Source: Calditrichaceae bacterium (lineage in GTDB: Bacteria > Calditrichota > Calditrichia > RBG-13-44-9 > J075). Taken from it: a stretch of 64,000 bases of DNA. This document shows positions 1 through 8,410 of this stretch, piece by piece; within the stretch, counting starts at the first letter, position 1, and every line of letters begins with the position of its first letter. Location: NCBI GenBank assembly GCA_013360445.1, contig JABWBP010000009.1, forward strand, positions 59,854-123,853. The letters are read 5' to 3'. The position numbers and the translations under genes were made by a program. The notes beneath the pieces were generated by a model, which did not search any database, was not told the DNA's origin, and saw only the letters and a list, made by a program, of their open reading frames with translations.

Positions 1-1100
1 ATCCGCTCCTCTTTTTTTCCGTATCGGGCGATAAACTCATGATGGAGGACAATCAGATCCAAATCATCCTTATCCATGGAGAGCTTTTTCAGCAACAGCG
101 CGGCGAACATGTCCATCACGTTGTTTTCGTTGGGAAGCAGCTCAGCATCGAACAAGCCCAGCCACTGGAATTTCTTGATCACCGTGGAATGCTTTTCCAG
201 CCCCAGGAAAAGAGCGGTTTCTTCCTGGATGTCGTAGCTGTCTTCAGCGCCGATGAGTTTGTGCATCAAATCGAGGTAGGTCAATCCTTTCAGGTCTTCC
301 CGGGGAGAGTCGTCGAACAGTCCCAATTCCTGGGCTTTTTTCATGGTGTAGCACCAGCCGATGTTGCGCAGGGTGCCGCGAAAAATGGTGTGGGCGTCTT
401 TCAACCCGTACAATGCTTTGTAAGGGAGGGCGTCGCGGTTGGTGTAGCCTTCGAACGTTCCCGCCCCTTCGATGGTGAGAAGCTCGTAATTCTTGAACAA
501 ATCCCGCCCGGGGATGAATATGACCTCGCCGCCTTGCAAGAATTGGCCGTTGTTGCGCCCGGCCATGACCACTCCCCGGGGGCTCCAGGAAAATTTATAA
601 CCGAAGGGGTTGGTGTTGCTCTGCAGCGCCGGCAGCCCCCCGCAGTAGGAGCGAAAGCTCACCACTTTGCCGCCCTTTTTCTCCACCTCGTGAATGATCT
701 TCATGGCGGACATGTGGTCGATGCCGGGATCCAGGCCGATCTCGTTCAGGATCAGGATGCCCGCGGCTTTGGCAGGCTGGTGCAGCTCCTGCATCGCCTT
801 GCTGACGTAAGAGGTGGTGATGAGGTGCTTGCGGTACTGGATGCACAGGTTCGCCACCTGCACGTGGTGGGTGTAGGGCAGCAGGCTGATGGCCAGGTCG
901 CACTCTTTCACCAGCGTTTCCAGACGCGCTTCGTCGTTCACGTTGAGCGCCTCGGCAACCCCGTTTTTGAAACCCTTGATCAGCGCCTCCGCTTTGCTGA
1001 CGGTGCGGCTGGCGACTTTCACGTGATACTCTTTTTGCAGCAGGTAATGCACCAGCGGCCGGGAAACCAGCCCGGCGCCCAGGACAAGTACGTTTTTCAT
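1..1100 (-). CDS. Saccharopine dehydrogenase (LYS9-like, glutamate-forming), C-terminus cut by window edge
   Basis: The gene starts at ATG 1100 and is open to base 1, so about 366 residues are visible and the C-terminus lies outside. The N-terminus MKNVLVLGAGLVSRPL is a Rossmann NAD(P)-binding loop. Segments such as NEIGLDPGIDHMSAMK and SYCGGLPALQSNTNPFGYKF closely resemble yeast Lys9 (saccharopine dehydrogenase, NADP+, L-glutamate-forming, EC 1.5.1.10). Yeast Lys9 is about 446 residues, so perhaps 70-80 are missing here. In bacteria this enzyme usually serves saccharopine-pathway lysine degradation or its reverse; no partner enzyme is visible. It lies 129 nt downstream of asnA on the same strand, with a long imperfect inverted repeat between them. 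Family assignment is confident; the direction of the pathway is inference. Confidence 0.9.
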   Translation of the reverse strand, partial: MKNVLVLGAGLVSRPLVHYLLQKEYHVKVASRTVSKAEALIKGFKNGVAEALNVNDEARLETLVKECDLAISLLPYTHHVQVANLCIQYRKHLITTSYVSKAMQELHQPAKAAGILILNEIGLDPGIDHMSAMKIIHEVEKKGGKVVSFRSYCGGLPALQSNTNPFGYKFSWSPRGVVMAGRNNGQFLQGGEVIFIPGRDLFKNYELLTIEGAGTFEGYTNRDALPYKALYGLKDAHTIFRGTLRNIGWCYTMKKAQELGLFDDSPREDLKGLTYLDLMHKLIGAEDSYDIQEETALFLGLEKHSTVIKKFQWLGLFDAELLPNENNVMDMFAALLLKKLSMDKDDLDLIVLHHEFIARYGKKEER

Positions 1101-1136
1101 AGTCATTCCTTTAAATTTTACCTTCTTCAGAATTTA

Positions 1137-1224
1137 ATAGGAACGCGGAAAACGCTGATGCGGCGGATTTCCGCAGAAAAAAATCCGCGGGCATCCGCCA
1201 TATCCGCATCATCCGCGTTCCTAT
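1137..1224. repeat. Imperfect inverted repeat between asnA and the LYS9-like gene
   Basis: Both ends read ATAGGAACGCGGA inward from opposite strands, followed on each arm by TGATGCGG. The left arm has a 6-nt insertion (AAACGC). The interior is built from the words GCGGAT and CCGCAGA. It could fold into a long hairpin in mRNA from asnA and might act as a weak terminator or RNA stabiliser. It has the same style as the other word-like spacer repeats in this window. Confidence 0.6.
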
Positions 1225-1229
1225 ATTTT

Positions 1230-2372
1230 CTATTCCAGCACAAATATATTCTTCTTCGCGCAAATATCCTTGAGGATTTTCGGCCACACCGTCACGCTCA
1301 CCTCGCCTAAGTGCGCCTTGCGCAGCAGCGACATGAGGGTGCGCGATTGCCCAATCCCCCCGCCGATGCTCAGGGGAATCTCGTTTTTGATGATCGCCTG
1401 GTGGTAGGGCAGCTTCAGGAAGTGGGTCTGGCCGGTCATTTCCAACTGTTGTTTGAGGGTTTCCGCGTTTACCCGGATGCCCATGGAGGTAAGCTCGTGG
1501 CGGCGTTTGGTCACCGGGTTCCATACTAAGATGTCGCCGTTGAGGCCGTGCATGGGGCGGCCGTCTTTGGAGACCGTTTCCGTCACCCAGTCGTCGTAAT
1601 CCGCGGCGCGCATTTCATGGGGATAACCGTCCTTCAGGGTCCAGCCGATGCCGTAGATGAACACTGCGGGATATTTTTGCAGGATGGCGGTCTCCCGCTG
1701 CTTGCGGGGCAGGTCCGGGAACATATCCAGGATGTCTTCCGCGTGGAGGAAAGTCAGCTCATCGGGCAGGTTGGGATATTTGGGGGTCTTCAACTGCGGG
1801 AACTTCTCTTGCAGGTAAATTTCCGCGCCCTTGATCACCTTCCAGATTTTCTTGACGATGCCGGTGAGGAAATCCAGGTTGCGCTGGTCGGCAGTGATCA
1901 CTCTTTCCCAGTCCCACTGATCCACGTAAGCGCTGTGGTCGTGGTCCAGGAAGTAATCCTTACGCACAGCGCGCATGTCCGTGCACAGCCCCTCGCCCAC
2001 TTTCATATCGAATTGCTTCAGAGCCACGCGTTTCCACTTGGTGGCCGCCTGCACCACCTGGGCGTCCACCGGGTGCTTGTCGTAATCGTTGGAAATGTGG
2101 AACTGGATAGGTGTGCGGGAGCCGTCGCGGTCTAAGTAATCGTTTACCCCGCTTTCCACGTCCACGATCAGGGGAACCTGCACCATCATCAGGTTCAGTT
2201 CTTTGCAGAGGTGCTCCTCGATGTAATTTCTGGCGGCAAAGATCGCTTTCTGGGTTTCCTTGGGGGTCAACAGGGATTTGTAATCCGTGGGCAGAATTTT
2301 CTCCAGGTCTTCGTAATTGCCGATGCCCGGGCCGGCCAGGTCTGCCCTTTTGTCTGCCTTGGGTGCTGCCAT
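1230..2372 (-). CDS. asnA: Aspartate--ammonia ligase
   Basis: This 380-residue protein matches AsnA, the ammonia-dependent asparagine synthetase (class II aminoacyl-tRNA-synthetase fold) that makes asparagine from aspartate, ATP and NH3 in the cytoplasm. Diagnostic stretches include VDVESGVNDYLDRDG, HSAYVDQWDWERVI, GIGWTLKDGYPHEMRAADYD and PLSIGGGIGQSRTLM. E. coli AsnA is about 330 residues; the extra length is mainly an N-terminal extension of about 35 residues. The reading frame stays open upstream to 2498, but AAAGGAG lies just before ATG 2372, which fixes the start. It is alone on its strand, facing away from tRNA-Ser, with a 397-nt spacer upstream. Confidence 0.96.
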   Translation of the reverse strand: MAAPKADKRADLAGPGIGNYEDLEKILPTDYKSLLTPKETQKAIFAARNYIEEHLCKELNLMMVQVPLIVDVESGVNDYLDRDGSRTPIQFHISNDYDKHPVDAQVVQAATKWKRVALKQFDMKVGEGLCTDMRAVRKDYFLDHDHSAYVDQWDWERVITADQRNLDFLTGIVKKIWKVIKGAEIYLQEKFPQLKTPKYPNLPDELTFLHAEDILDMFPDLPRKQRETAILQKYPAVFIYGIGWTLKDGYPHEMRAADYDDWVTETVSKDGRPMHGLNGDILVWNPVTKRRHELTSMGIRVNAETLKQQLEMTGQTHFLKLPYHQAIIKNEIPLSIGGGIGQSRTLMSLLRKAHLGEVSVTVWPKILKDICAKKNIFVLE

Positions 2373-2769
2373 GATTGTTTCTCCTTTGGTTAGATGATTG
2401 TGTTTTCCCCGAACACCGCCGGGAGGTGGCCTCCGGGAAAAAGATCGCTCCTCTCCCCTGCTCTTTAAAGTAAATATTAACGGTTTTGATCGTACCAAAA
2501 CAATGATATTGATCAGGTTAAAATATGATTTTCGTCAATTAAAATGCTGTTTTCGGAAACGGATTATCGGTCCTGCCGAAAGATCGCGGGATAATCAAAA
2601 ATTCCCTTTTGCGACCGGGAAAATTCTGTTATTTTTGCAACGTTTGCATAGAGAAGTGCCAGAACGCTTGAATCGGGCGGTCTTGCCCCGGCACGAAGTG
2701 CTCCCCTTGGGAAAGGGGTTCCTTTGGCGAAGCCACGGCTTACGCCGCGGAAAAAACCGTTGTTCCATG
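2373..2769. other. Intergenic spacer between divergent asnA and tRNA-Ser
   Basis: I see no gene here. It is AT-rich near 2470-2550, where a weak promoter for asnA is possible on the minus strand (TTGTTT, 18 nt, TAATAT; low confidence). On the + strand TTGCGA at 2609 and TATTTT at 2630 are separated by only 15 nt and may drive the tRNA. Bases 2651-2685 are a degenerate copy of the 5' half of tRNA-Ser, listed separately. Confidence 0.6.
2651..2685 (+). pseudogene. Partial degenerate copy of the tRNA-Ser 5' half
   Basis: These 35 bases match tRNA-Ser bases 2771-2805 at 30 positions. The last 18, TTGAATCGGGCGGTCTTG, are identical and cover the D-arm side and the start of the anticodon loop. The offset is exactly 120 bp. 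After the shared part the copy continues CCCCGG instead of the anticodon 3' side, so it cannot fold as a tRNA. It may be a remnant of recombination or integration at the tRNA gene. Confidence 0.65.
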
Positions 2770-2854
2770 GGAGAGGTGCGAGAGTGGTTGAATCGGGCGG
2801 TCTTGAAAACCGTTGTTCCTTCGGGAACCGTGGGTTCGAATCCCACCCTCTCCG
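2770..2854 (+). tRNA. tRNA-Ser (anticodon TGA)
   Basis: This is an 85-nt class II tRNA. Acceptor arms GGAGAGG (2770-2776) and CCTCTCC (2847-2853) pair, with discriminator G at 2854 and no encoded CCA. The anticodon loop CTTGAAA reads UGA (Ser). The variable arm is long, as expected for tRNA-Ser, and the T arm is GTGGG-TTCGAAT-CCCAC. It sits 60 nt upstream of clpP on the same strand. Confidence 0.96.
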
Positions 2855-2914
2855 CTATGTTTTATGCCTGTATTCCGGGTGAATCCACAAAACTTTAATC
2901 GCAGGAGATTCAGA

Positions 2915-3499
2915 ATGGACCTTCGTTTTGAAGAGAAAAAAGAAAAAGAGAACGGCGGCAAATCGCGCCTCGATGACAAATTGATGCAAACCCGCACCAT
3001 TTTGATCTATGGAACCATCGACCAGAAGCTGGCCCGGGAGGTTACCCAGAAGCTGTTAGTGCTCTCCGCGGATTCCAATGAGGATATCAAAGTGTTCATC
3101 AATTCCCAGGGCGGGCACGTGGAGTCCGGGGATACTATTTTCGATATGATTCGCTTTGTCAAACCGAAGGTGAAAGTCGTGGGCACCGGCTGGGTGGCCA
3201 GCGCCGGGGCGCTCATCTACGCCGCGGTTCCCCGGGAAAACCGCTACAGCCTGCCCAACACCCGCTTCCTGCTGCACCAGCCCAGCGGCGGGGTGATGGG
3301 CCAGGCGGTGGACATCGGCATCGAAGCCAAAGAAATCGTCAAAATGCGCACCCGGCTGAATAAGATTTTTGCCGACGCCACCGGCCAGCCTTTAGAGAAG
3401 ATCGAGAAAGACTCCGACCGCAATTTCTGGATGTCCGCCGCGGAAGCCCTGGAATACGGGCTGGTGGGGAAAATTATCAAGTCGGAAAAGGAAATTTAA
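2915..3499 (+). CDS. clpP: ClpP-family protease subunit with Asn in the catalytic triad
   Basis: This 194-residue protein has the ClpP fold: [17 protein letters not shown], the nucleophile Ser96 in [11 protein letters not shown], His121 in LLHQPSGG, and the region after [14 protein letters not shown]. The third triad position, Asp in E. coli ClpP (DTERDRFLS), is Asn170 here. As I recall, Listeria ClpP1 has the same Ser/His/Asn triad and needs a partner ClpP for full activity. GLVD near the end is also changed to GLVG. The start ATG 2915 follows GGAG at 7-8 nt; the frame is open upstream through the tRNA, so earlier starts are not used. The stop codon overlaps the kynU start by one base (TAATG), suggesting translational coupling. 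No clpX lies nearby. Confidence 0.88.
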   Translation: MDLRFEEKKEKENGGKSRLDDKLMQTRTILIYGTIDQKLAREVTQKLLVLSADSNEDIKVFINSQGGHVESGDTIFDMIRFVKPKVKVVGTGWVASAGALIYAAVPRENRYSLPNTRFLLHQPSGGVMGQAVDIGIEAKEIVKMRTRLNKIFADATGQPLEKIEKDSDRNFWMSAAEALEYGLVGKIIKSEKEI

Positions 3500-4761
3500 T
3501 GGACTATCGACCTGGTAAAGATTTCGCGCAGGAAATGGACGCCGGCGATCCCCTGCGGGAATATCGCAGCCGCTTCCTGGTTCCGAAGCATCAAAACGGG
3601 GATGAGTGCATCTACTTCTGCGGCAATTCCCTGGGCTTGCAGCCGAAAACCGCTTCCCGCTACGTGGAAGAGATTCTAAAGGATTGGGAAACCCTGGCGG
3701 TGGAAGGGCACTTCCGCGCTTCCCGCCCCTGGATGGCCTACCACGAACGTTTGGGCGAGCAAACCGCCCGGCTGCTCGGCGCAAAGCCCTTAGAAGTGAC
3801 GGTGATGAACACCCTCACCGTCAACCTGCACCTGATGCTGGTCTCGTTTTACCGTCCCACTCCCCACCGCTACAAAATTTTGATGGAAGCGAACGCGTTT
3901 CCCTCGGATCGCTATGCGGTCAAGTCCCAACTGCGTTTTCATGGGTACGACCCGGCCGACGCGCTCATCGAACTGCCCCTGCGCCGCGGCGAAGTGCTGC
4001 ACCGCAGCGAAGATATCGAAGCGTTGCTGGAGGCAGAAGGCGGCACGATTGCCCTGGTGATGTTAGGCGGGGTCAATTATTACACCGGGCAGGTGTTCGA
4101 TATGGAGCGGATTACCCGCGCCGCCCACGCCCGGGGCTGCACGGTCGGCTTCGACCTGGCGCACGCCGTCGGCAACGTGGAAATGAAGCTGCACGACTGG
4201 AAGGTGGATTTTGCGGTGTGGTGTACCTACAAATACCTGAACGGAGGGCCGGGAAGCACCGCGGGGGCTTTTGTGCATGAAAAATACGCCCACACCCTCA
4301 ACCTCCCCCGCTTTGCCGGCTGGTGGGGGCACGAGAAAGCCACCCGTTTTTTAATGCCCGCGGATTTCCTTCCTATTCCCGGCGCGGAGGGCTGGCAGGT
4401 GAGCAACCAGCCGATTTTGCCCCTGGCGCCCCTGCGCGCGTCATTAGACATCTTCGAGGAAGCCGGCATGGAAAAGCTGCGCCGGAAAAGCCGTTTGCTC
4501 ACCGGCTACTTAGAATTTCTGGTGGAGCGGATTGGCGAGGAGCGGGTCAGCATCATCACCCCCCGGGATGAAAACCAGCGCGGCTGCCAACTCTCCTTAG
4601 TAATGAAACGGGACGGCCAAGCGGTATTCAAAAAGTTGGGCGAGCGCGGGGTTATCGGCGACTGGCGGGAGCCGGACGTGATCCGGGTGGCCCCGGCGCC
4701 GTTGTACAATTCGTTTGCGGAGGTATTCCGCTTCGCGGAGTTACTCGAAGAGCTGGTTTGA
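3499..4761 (+). CDS. kynU: Kynureninase
   Basis: This 420-residue PLP enzyme of aminotransferase fold type I hydrolyses kynurenine to anthranilate and alanine in tryptophan breakdown. Evidence: the N-terminal IYFCGNSLGLQPKT, the PLP-contact Asp219 in VGFDLAHAVGN, the Schiff-base lysine Lys245 in WCTYKYLNGGPG, and WWGHEKATRF and GWQVSNQPI in the C-terminal half. The length is normal for the family. It overlaps the clpP stop by one base. No other kynurenine-pathway gene (tryptophan dioxygenase, kynurenine formamidase) is in the window, so the pairing with clpP is probably incidental. Confidence 0.95.
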   Translation: MDYRPGKDFAQEMDAGDPLREYRSRFLVPKHQNGDECIYFCGNSLGLQPKTASRYVEEILKDWETLAVEGHFRASRPWMAYHERLGEQTARLLGAKPLEVTVMNTLTVNLHLMLVSFYRPTPHRYKILMEANAFPSDRYAVKSQLRFHGYDPADALIELPLRRGEVLHRSEDIEALLEAEGGTIALVMLGGVNYYTGQVFDMERITRAAHARGCTVGFDLAHAVGNVEMKLHDWKVDFAVWCTYKYLNGGPGSTAGAFVHEKYAHTLNLPRFAGWWGHEKATRFLMPADFLPIPGAEGWQVSNQPILPLAPLRASLDIFEEAGMEKLRRKSRLLTGYLEFLVERIGEERVSIITPRDENQRGCQLSLVMKRDGQAVFKKLGERGVIGDWREPDVIRVAPAPLYNSFAEVFRFAELLEELV

Positions 4762-4819
4762 GCAGCGGGTCTTTGATCGTAGAAATTGAGCCGCCGGCAA
4801 AAAAAACGGATTGTGTTTC

Positions 4820-5611
4820 TTAGCGGGCGCGAACGACAAAATCCGCCCGGATAATCTCCCCCTCGCGGTTCTGAAATTCACCCCAGATTTTATAGCGGCC
4901 GGTAGCGGGAAAGGTGTGCTGAAACCGCACTCTTGCGCTCGCTGACGGCATTTGCATGCCCTGCCCGTGATGATGCCCCATCCCATGCCCGTGATGGCCG
5001 GAACGCTGCTCCATACCCTCTGCGACAAACTCTCCATGGGCGTGGCCAAAAGTTTGGGCATCTTCGCTCAGGATAACCACGTGCGCTGCCGCCCCCAGGT
5101 ACGGTTGCAGATTTTGCATGGGTTGGCCGGTTCTCGCATCCTCCAGGGAAAAGATATAAGTTTCTTCCCGCCCGGCCTCTGCAACCTTCTCTTCAAGACG
5201 GATTCGCACGTTGCCGACGGTTTTGGGAGCATTATCTTCAACCAGGGCCGACATGGCAAGCGGCTCATCGCCAACAACGTTTGTTTCGCGATACAAAATA
5301 TGCTCCCCGTTCTTGCGTGAGAATTCAATGAAAAAAAGATATTCACCGTTATGGGGAAAGGAAACATCAGCGAGGAATTCGCCCGGATGCCCGGTTGGCC
5401 GGGGATGCAAATGCTGAAAGTGCTGTAAATCCCGGCGAATGATAATCAGGTGAAGAAGCCGCTCGTGGCTGGCAATCAGGTCGGTGAGCGGCACCCCGGT
5501 AAGCGAATCGCGAAGCCGGATGGTATATGAGGCAAGCGCCCCTGCCTGTAAACCTGCCGGAGCATTTAACTCCACTTGCACGCCGGCTTTTTCTACGGAT
5601 AGCATATTCAT
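4820..5611 (-). CDS. His-rich protein with two repeated YtkA/FixH-like modules, copB-linked
   Basis: This 263-residue protein begins at ATG 5611, preceded by GGAGATCAAA. The start overlaps the copB stop as ATGA, so the two are translationally coupled. It has two related beta-rich modules: [17 protein letters not shown] with [13 protein letters not shown] (about residues 45-115), and [19 protein letters not shown] with [13 protein letters not shown] (about 170-255). Between the halves of the second module is a His/Gly/Met stretch ([16 protein letters not shown]) that would bind copper or a similar metal. The modules resemble YtkA/FixH-like domains found beside heavy-metal exporters. No signal peptide is visible, although the family is usually extracytoplasmic. 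A metal chaperone or metal sink for CopB is a reasonable inference. Confidence 0.7.
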   Translation of the reverse strand: MNMLSVEKAGVQVELNAPAGLQAGALASYTIRLRDSLTGVPLTDLIASHERLLHLIIIRRDLQHFQHLHPRPTGHPGEFLADVSFPHNGEYLFFIEFSRKNGEHILYRETNVVGDEPLAMSALVEDNAPKTVGNVRIRLEEKVAEAGREETYIFSLEDARTGQPMQNLQPYLGAAAHVVILSEDAQTFGHAHGEFVAEGMEQRSGHHGHGMGHHHGQGMQMPSASARVRFQHTFPATGRYKIWGEFQNREGEIIRADFVVRAR

Positions 5612-7695
5612 TTTGATCTCCTTCGCAAAAGTTGGGCGTTGATAGCCACAATAATGGTGCTCAGCGACATGAGAACCGCGCCGATGGCCGGGGAAAGTAT
5701 GATCCCCAGCGGCGCTAATACCCCCGCCGCCAGGGGCAGGGCGACAATGTTGTAGCCCGCCGCCCACCAGAGATTCTGGATCATCTTGCGGTAACTGGCG
5801 CGGCTGAGCTGCATGATTTTCACAATGTCCAGGGGATTGCTTTTCACCAGGATAATTCCCGCGGATTCAATCGCCACGTCGGTGCCGCTGCCGATGGCAA
5901 TGCCCACATCGGCGCGGGCCAGGGCCGGGGCATCGTTCACTCCGTCCCCCACCATGGCTACATTTTTGCCCTGTTTTTGCAGTTCGGCGATCTTTTGATC
6001 CTTGTGCTCCGGCAGCACTTCCGCAAAGTAGCGGTCGATTCCCAACTCTGCCGCCACGGAGCGCGCCACGGTTTCGCTGTCGCCGGTAAGCATCGCTACT
6101 TCGATGCCCATCTCCTGCAACTGGCGGATAGCCGGCCTGCTCTCCGTGCGGATGACGTCCGTCAGCGCCAGGCCGCCGATTACCTGCTGATCGCGGACGA
6201 GGTACACCACGGTATGGCCGCCGCGTTCCGCCTCCTCCTGAAATTTCGCCAGCGAACCGGGCAATTCGAGTTTTAACATCGCCAGCAACTGCGGACCGCC
6301 TGTGTAAACCGTGGAGCCGTTGCTTTCCGCTTTTACGCCCCGCCCTTTCAGAGCCTCGAAATTGTTAACGCTGGGAAGAGAAAGATTTTTTTCTTCTGCC
6401 GAGCGGCGAATACCCCGGGCAATGGTATGCTCGGAGTCGCCTTCGATGGCGGCGGCCAGGGCCAGCACTTTGTCTTCACTCCCGTTATTCACGCTGACTA
6501 ACTTGACCACCCCGAATTCCCCTTTGGTAAGGGTTCCGGTTTTGTCAAAAACCACGGTGCTAATCTGGCGGGCTTTTTCCAGCGCCAGGCGGTCGCGCAC
6601 CAGAATACCGTTGGCGGCGCCCATCGCCGTGGTTATGGCGACCACCAGGGGAACCGCCAGTCCCAGGGCATGGGGGCAGGCGATCACCAGCACCGTGGCC
6701 ACCCGCGCCAGCACCTCATGGCCGAAGCCCACCGCAACGGTCCAGACCACCGCCGTTACCGCTGCCGCGCCAAGCGCCACATAAAACAGCAGCCCGGCGG
6801 CTTTATCCGCCAATACCTGGGTTCTCGATTTGCTTTGCCGGGCCTGCTTTACCAGACGCATAATACCGGCCAGGGCGGTCTGCTCCCCGGCAGCGGTTAC
6901 CCGGACGCGCAAGCTGCCGTCGCCGTTAATGGTTCCCCCGATGACCGCGTCGCCCGCCCGCCTCCATACCGGTTGGGATTCCCCGGTAATCATCGCCTCG
7001 GTGAGATGCGATTCACCTTCCTCCACCACCCCGTCGGCCGGAACGCTACCGCCGGGACGCACCAATACCAGGTCGCCGTCTTGTAGCGCGATAACCGGAA
7101 CTTCCTCCACGCCTCCATTTTCCAGGATCCGTTCCGCGGTATCCGGCATCAGCCGGGCCAGCTCATCCAGCGCCCCGGAGGCCTGGCGCACGCTGCGCAT
7201 CTCGATCCAGTGGCCCAACAGCATAATGTCGATCAAGGTGACCAGTTCCCAGAAGAAACCCATCTGGCCGGGGAGGAACAGGGCGGCCAAGCTGTAGCCG
7301 AAGGCCACCGTGATGGCCAGGGTGATGAGCAGCATCATGCCCGGTTTGCGGTTTTTGATCTCCGGCAGCGCCATTTGCAGAAAAGGCAATCCTCCGTAGA
7401 AAAAGATAATAACGCCAAACAGCGGGCTGATCCAGGAACTGCCGGGGAACGCGGGCATGGAAAAGCCTGCCCAGCGTTGGATCATGGGATCAAAAAGAAC
7501 CACCGGGATGGAGAGAACCAGCGAGATCCAAAATCGCTTGCGGAACATCTCTTCGTGGCCGGTGTGATCGGCATGGTGTACATCGCCGCCGCCCTGCCTC
7601 GCGCCGTGCTTCTTTTGCGCTTCTTTGCGATGGGCGTGGCGCTTATGGCGCTCATGCTGTTCATGCTGTGTATGATTATGATGATGATTTTTCAT
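5608..7695 (-). CDS. copB: CopB-type copper-translocating P1B ATPase
   Basis: This 695-residue membrane ATPase carries a very His-rich N-terminus (residues 1-47, with no Cys-based heavy-metal domain). It has the phosphatase motif TGES (237-240), the transmembrane metal motif CPH (340-342 in [10 protein letters not shown]), the phosphorylation motif DKTGT (384-388), SEHTIA of the N domain, and GDGVND near the C-terminus. CPH with a His-rich N-terminus defines the CopB/P1B-3 group, which exports Cu(I) or Cu(II) from the cytoplasm. A cysteine-rich ECF sigma factor lies 146 nt upstream and a His-rich protein overlaps downstream. An ECF-like promoter candidate lies in the upstream spacer. Confidence 0.93.
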   Translation of the reverse strand: MKNHHHNHTQHEQHERHKRHAHRKEAQKKHGARQGGGDVHHADHTGHEEMFRKRFWISLVLSIPVVLFDPMIQRWAGFSMPAFPGSSWISPLFGVIIFFYGGLPFLQMALPEIKNRKPGMMLLITLAITVAFGYSLAALFLPGQMGFFWELVTLIDIMLLGHWIEMRSVRQASGALDELARLMPDTAERILENGGVEEVPVIALQDGDLVLVRPGGSVPADGVVEEGESHLTEAMITGESQPVWRRAGDAVIGGTINGDGSLRVRVTAAGEQTALAGIMRLVKQARQSKSRTQVLADKAAGLLFYVALGAAAVTAVVWTVAVGFGHEVLARVATVLVIACPHALGLAVPLVVAITTAMGAANGILVRDRLALEKARQISTVVFDKTGTLTKGEFGVVKLVSVNNGSEDKVLALAAAIEGDSEHTIARGIRRSAEEKNLSLPSVNNFEALKGRGVKAESNGSTVYTGGPQLLAMLKLELPGSLAKFQEEAERGGHTVVYLVRDQQVIGGLALTDVIRTESRPAIRQLQEMGIEVAMLTGDSETVARSVAAELGIDRYFAEVLPEHKDQKIAELQKQGKNVAMVGDGVNDAPALARADVGIAIGSGTDVAIESAGIILVKSNPLDIVKIMQLSRASYRKMIQNLWWAAGYNIVALPLAAGVLAPLGIILSPAIGAVLMSLSTIIVAINAQLLRRRSK

Positions 7696-7784
7696 CGCCT
7701 TTTGTTCCTTATTTGATTTATACCTGCGCTGCCCTGGTTTACTTTCCCTCTTTGCAGCTTTTCAAACACCGTTTTCTGCTCTTA

Positions 7785-7811
7785 TAGACGGGCAATATCG
7801 CGAGGGTTACA
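7785..7811 (-). promoter_or_regulatory. Candidate ECF-type promoter for copB
   Basis: On the minus strand TGTAAC (7806-7811) is followed after 15 nt by CGTCTA (7785-7790). TGTAAC/CGTC is a common layout for ECF sigma factors, although 16-17 nt spacing is more usual. It lies about 90 nt upstream of the copB start and just downstream of the ECF gene itself. Confidence 0.35.
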
Positions 7812-7841
7812 GTTGGCGGATATTTTCAGGTGCGATTTTTT

Positions 7842-8381
7842 TCAAACGTTCGCCGTCTTGCAGGTACAATCTAAGCAGCCGTGTTTGGCGCAGAGGCGGC
7901 AGGTTTCTTCCAATCGCTGGCGCAGCGCCTGGCGCGCCCGGTGGCGGCGCACCTTCAGATTGTTGCGGGTGAGGCCCCGCCGCCGGGCGGCTTGGGCCGG
8001 ATCGCCGCCGGAAAGTTCCAGTTCCTCGATCAACCCGGCGTATTCCGGCTTGAGGGTGGGAATCAATTCCCGGAAGCAGGCGCACAAGGCCGCCTCGTCT
8101 TCCTGCTCTATGGCCGGTTCCGCTTCCCCGGCGTGCGCCGCCTGGTACTTCGACGCCGTTGCTTTGCGGCGGTAGTAATCAACAATGGCGTTGTTGAGAA
8201 TGCGGTAGAACCAGGGAATCAGTTTCTCTTTATCCCGCAATTCCGGTGCCGACCGCAGCGCCTTCAGCAGGCTGTCTTGCAAAATATCTTCCGCCAGGGC
8301 CGGATCGGAAATCTTTCCCCGCACGTAGGCCAGTAATTTTTGCCGGTGATTAAGCAGTGTGGATATAGTGGGATCTTGCAT
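7842..8381 (-). CDS. ECF sigma factor with C-terminal cysteine-rich domain (CorE-like)
   Basis: This 179-residue ECF sigma factor has region 2 (DPALAEDILQDSLLKAL, then WFYRILNNAIVDYYRRK) and region 4 (DPAQAARRRGLTRNNLKVR). A CAC motif (Cys100, Cys102) lies in the linker. The C-terminal tail has five cysteines: C161, C164, C169, C172 and C174 (CRLCAKHGCLDCTC). A linker CxC plus a C-terminal Cys-rich tail is the arrangement of the CorE group, in which copper binding to the sigma factor itself controls DNA binding without an anti-sigma factor. No anti-sigma gene lies beside it and copB is next, which fits. ATG 8381 was chosen; an in-frame GTG at 8396 is possible. Copper as the inducer is inference from the family and neighbours. 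Confidence 0.85.
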   Translation of the reverse strand: MQDPTISTLLNHRQKLLAYVRGKISDPALAEDILQDSLLKALRSAPELRDKEKLIPWFYRILNNAIVDYYRRKATASKYQAAHAGEAEPAIEQEDEAALCACFRELIPTLKPEYAGLIEELELSGGDPAQAARRRGLTRNNLKVRRHRARQALRQRLEETCRLCAKHGCLDCTCKTANV

Positions 8382-8410
8382 TGTTCTTTTGCACACCTAC
8401 CCGATTTGCG

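Noticed and set aside
39..1310. 423-codon open frame on the + strand
   Set aside because: It is antisense to the LYS9-like gene and has no ribosome-binding site or family resemblance; the minus-strand protein is clearly homologous.
2645..2740. Selenocysteine or second serine tRNA upstream of tRNA-Ser
   Set aside because: There is no TCA anticodon, the acceptor arms do not pair, and only the 5' half resembles a tRNA.
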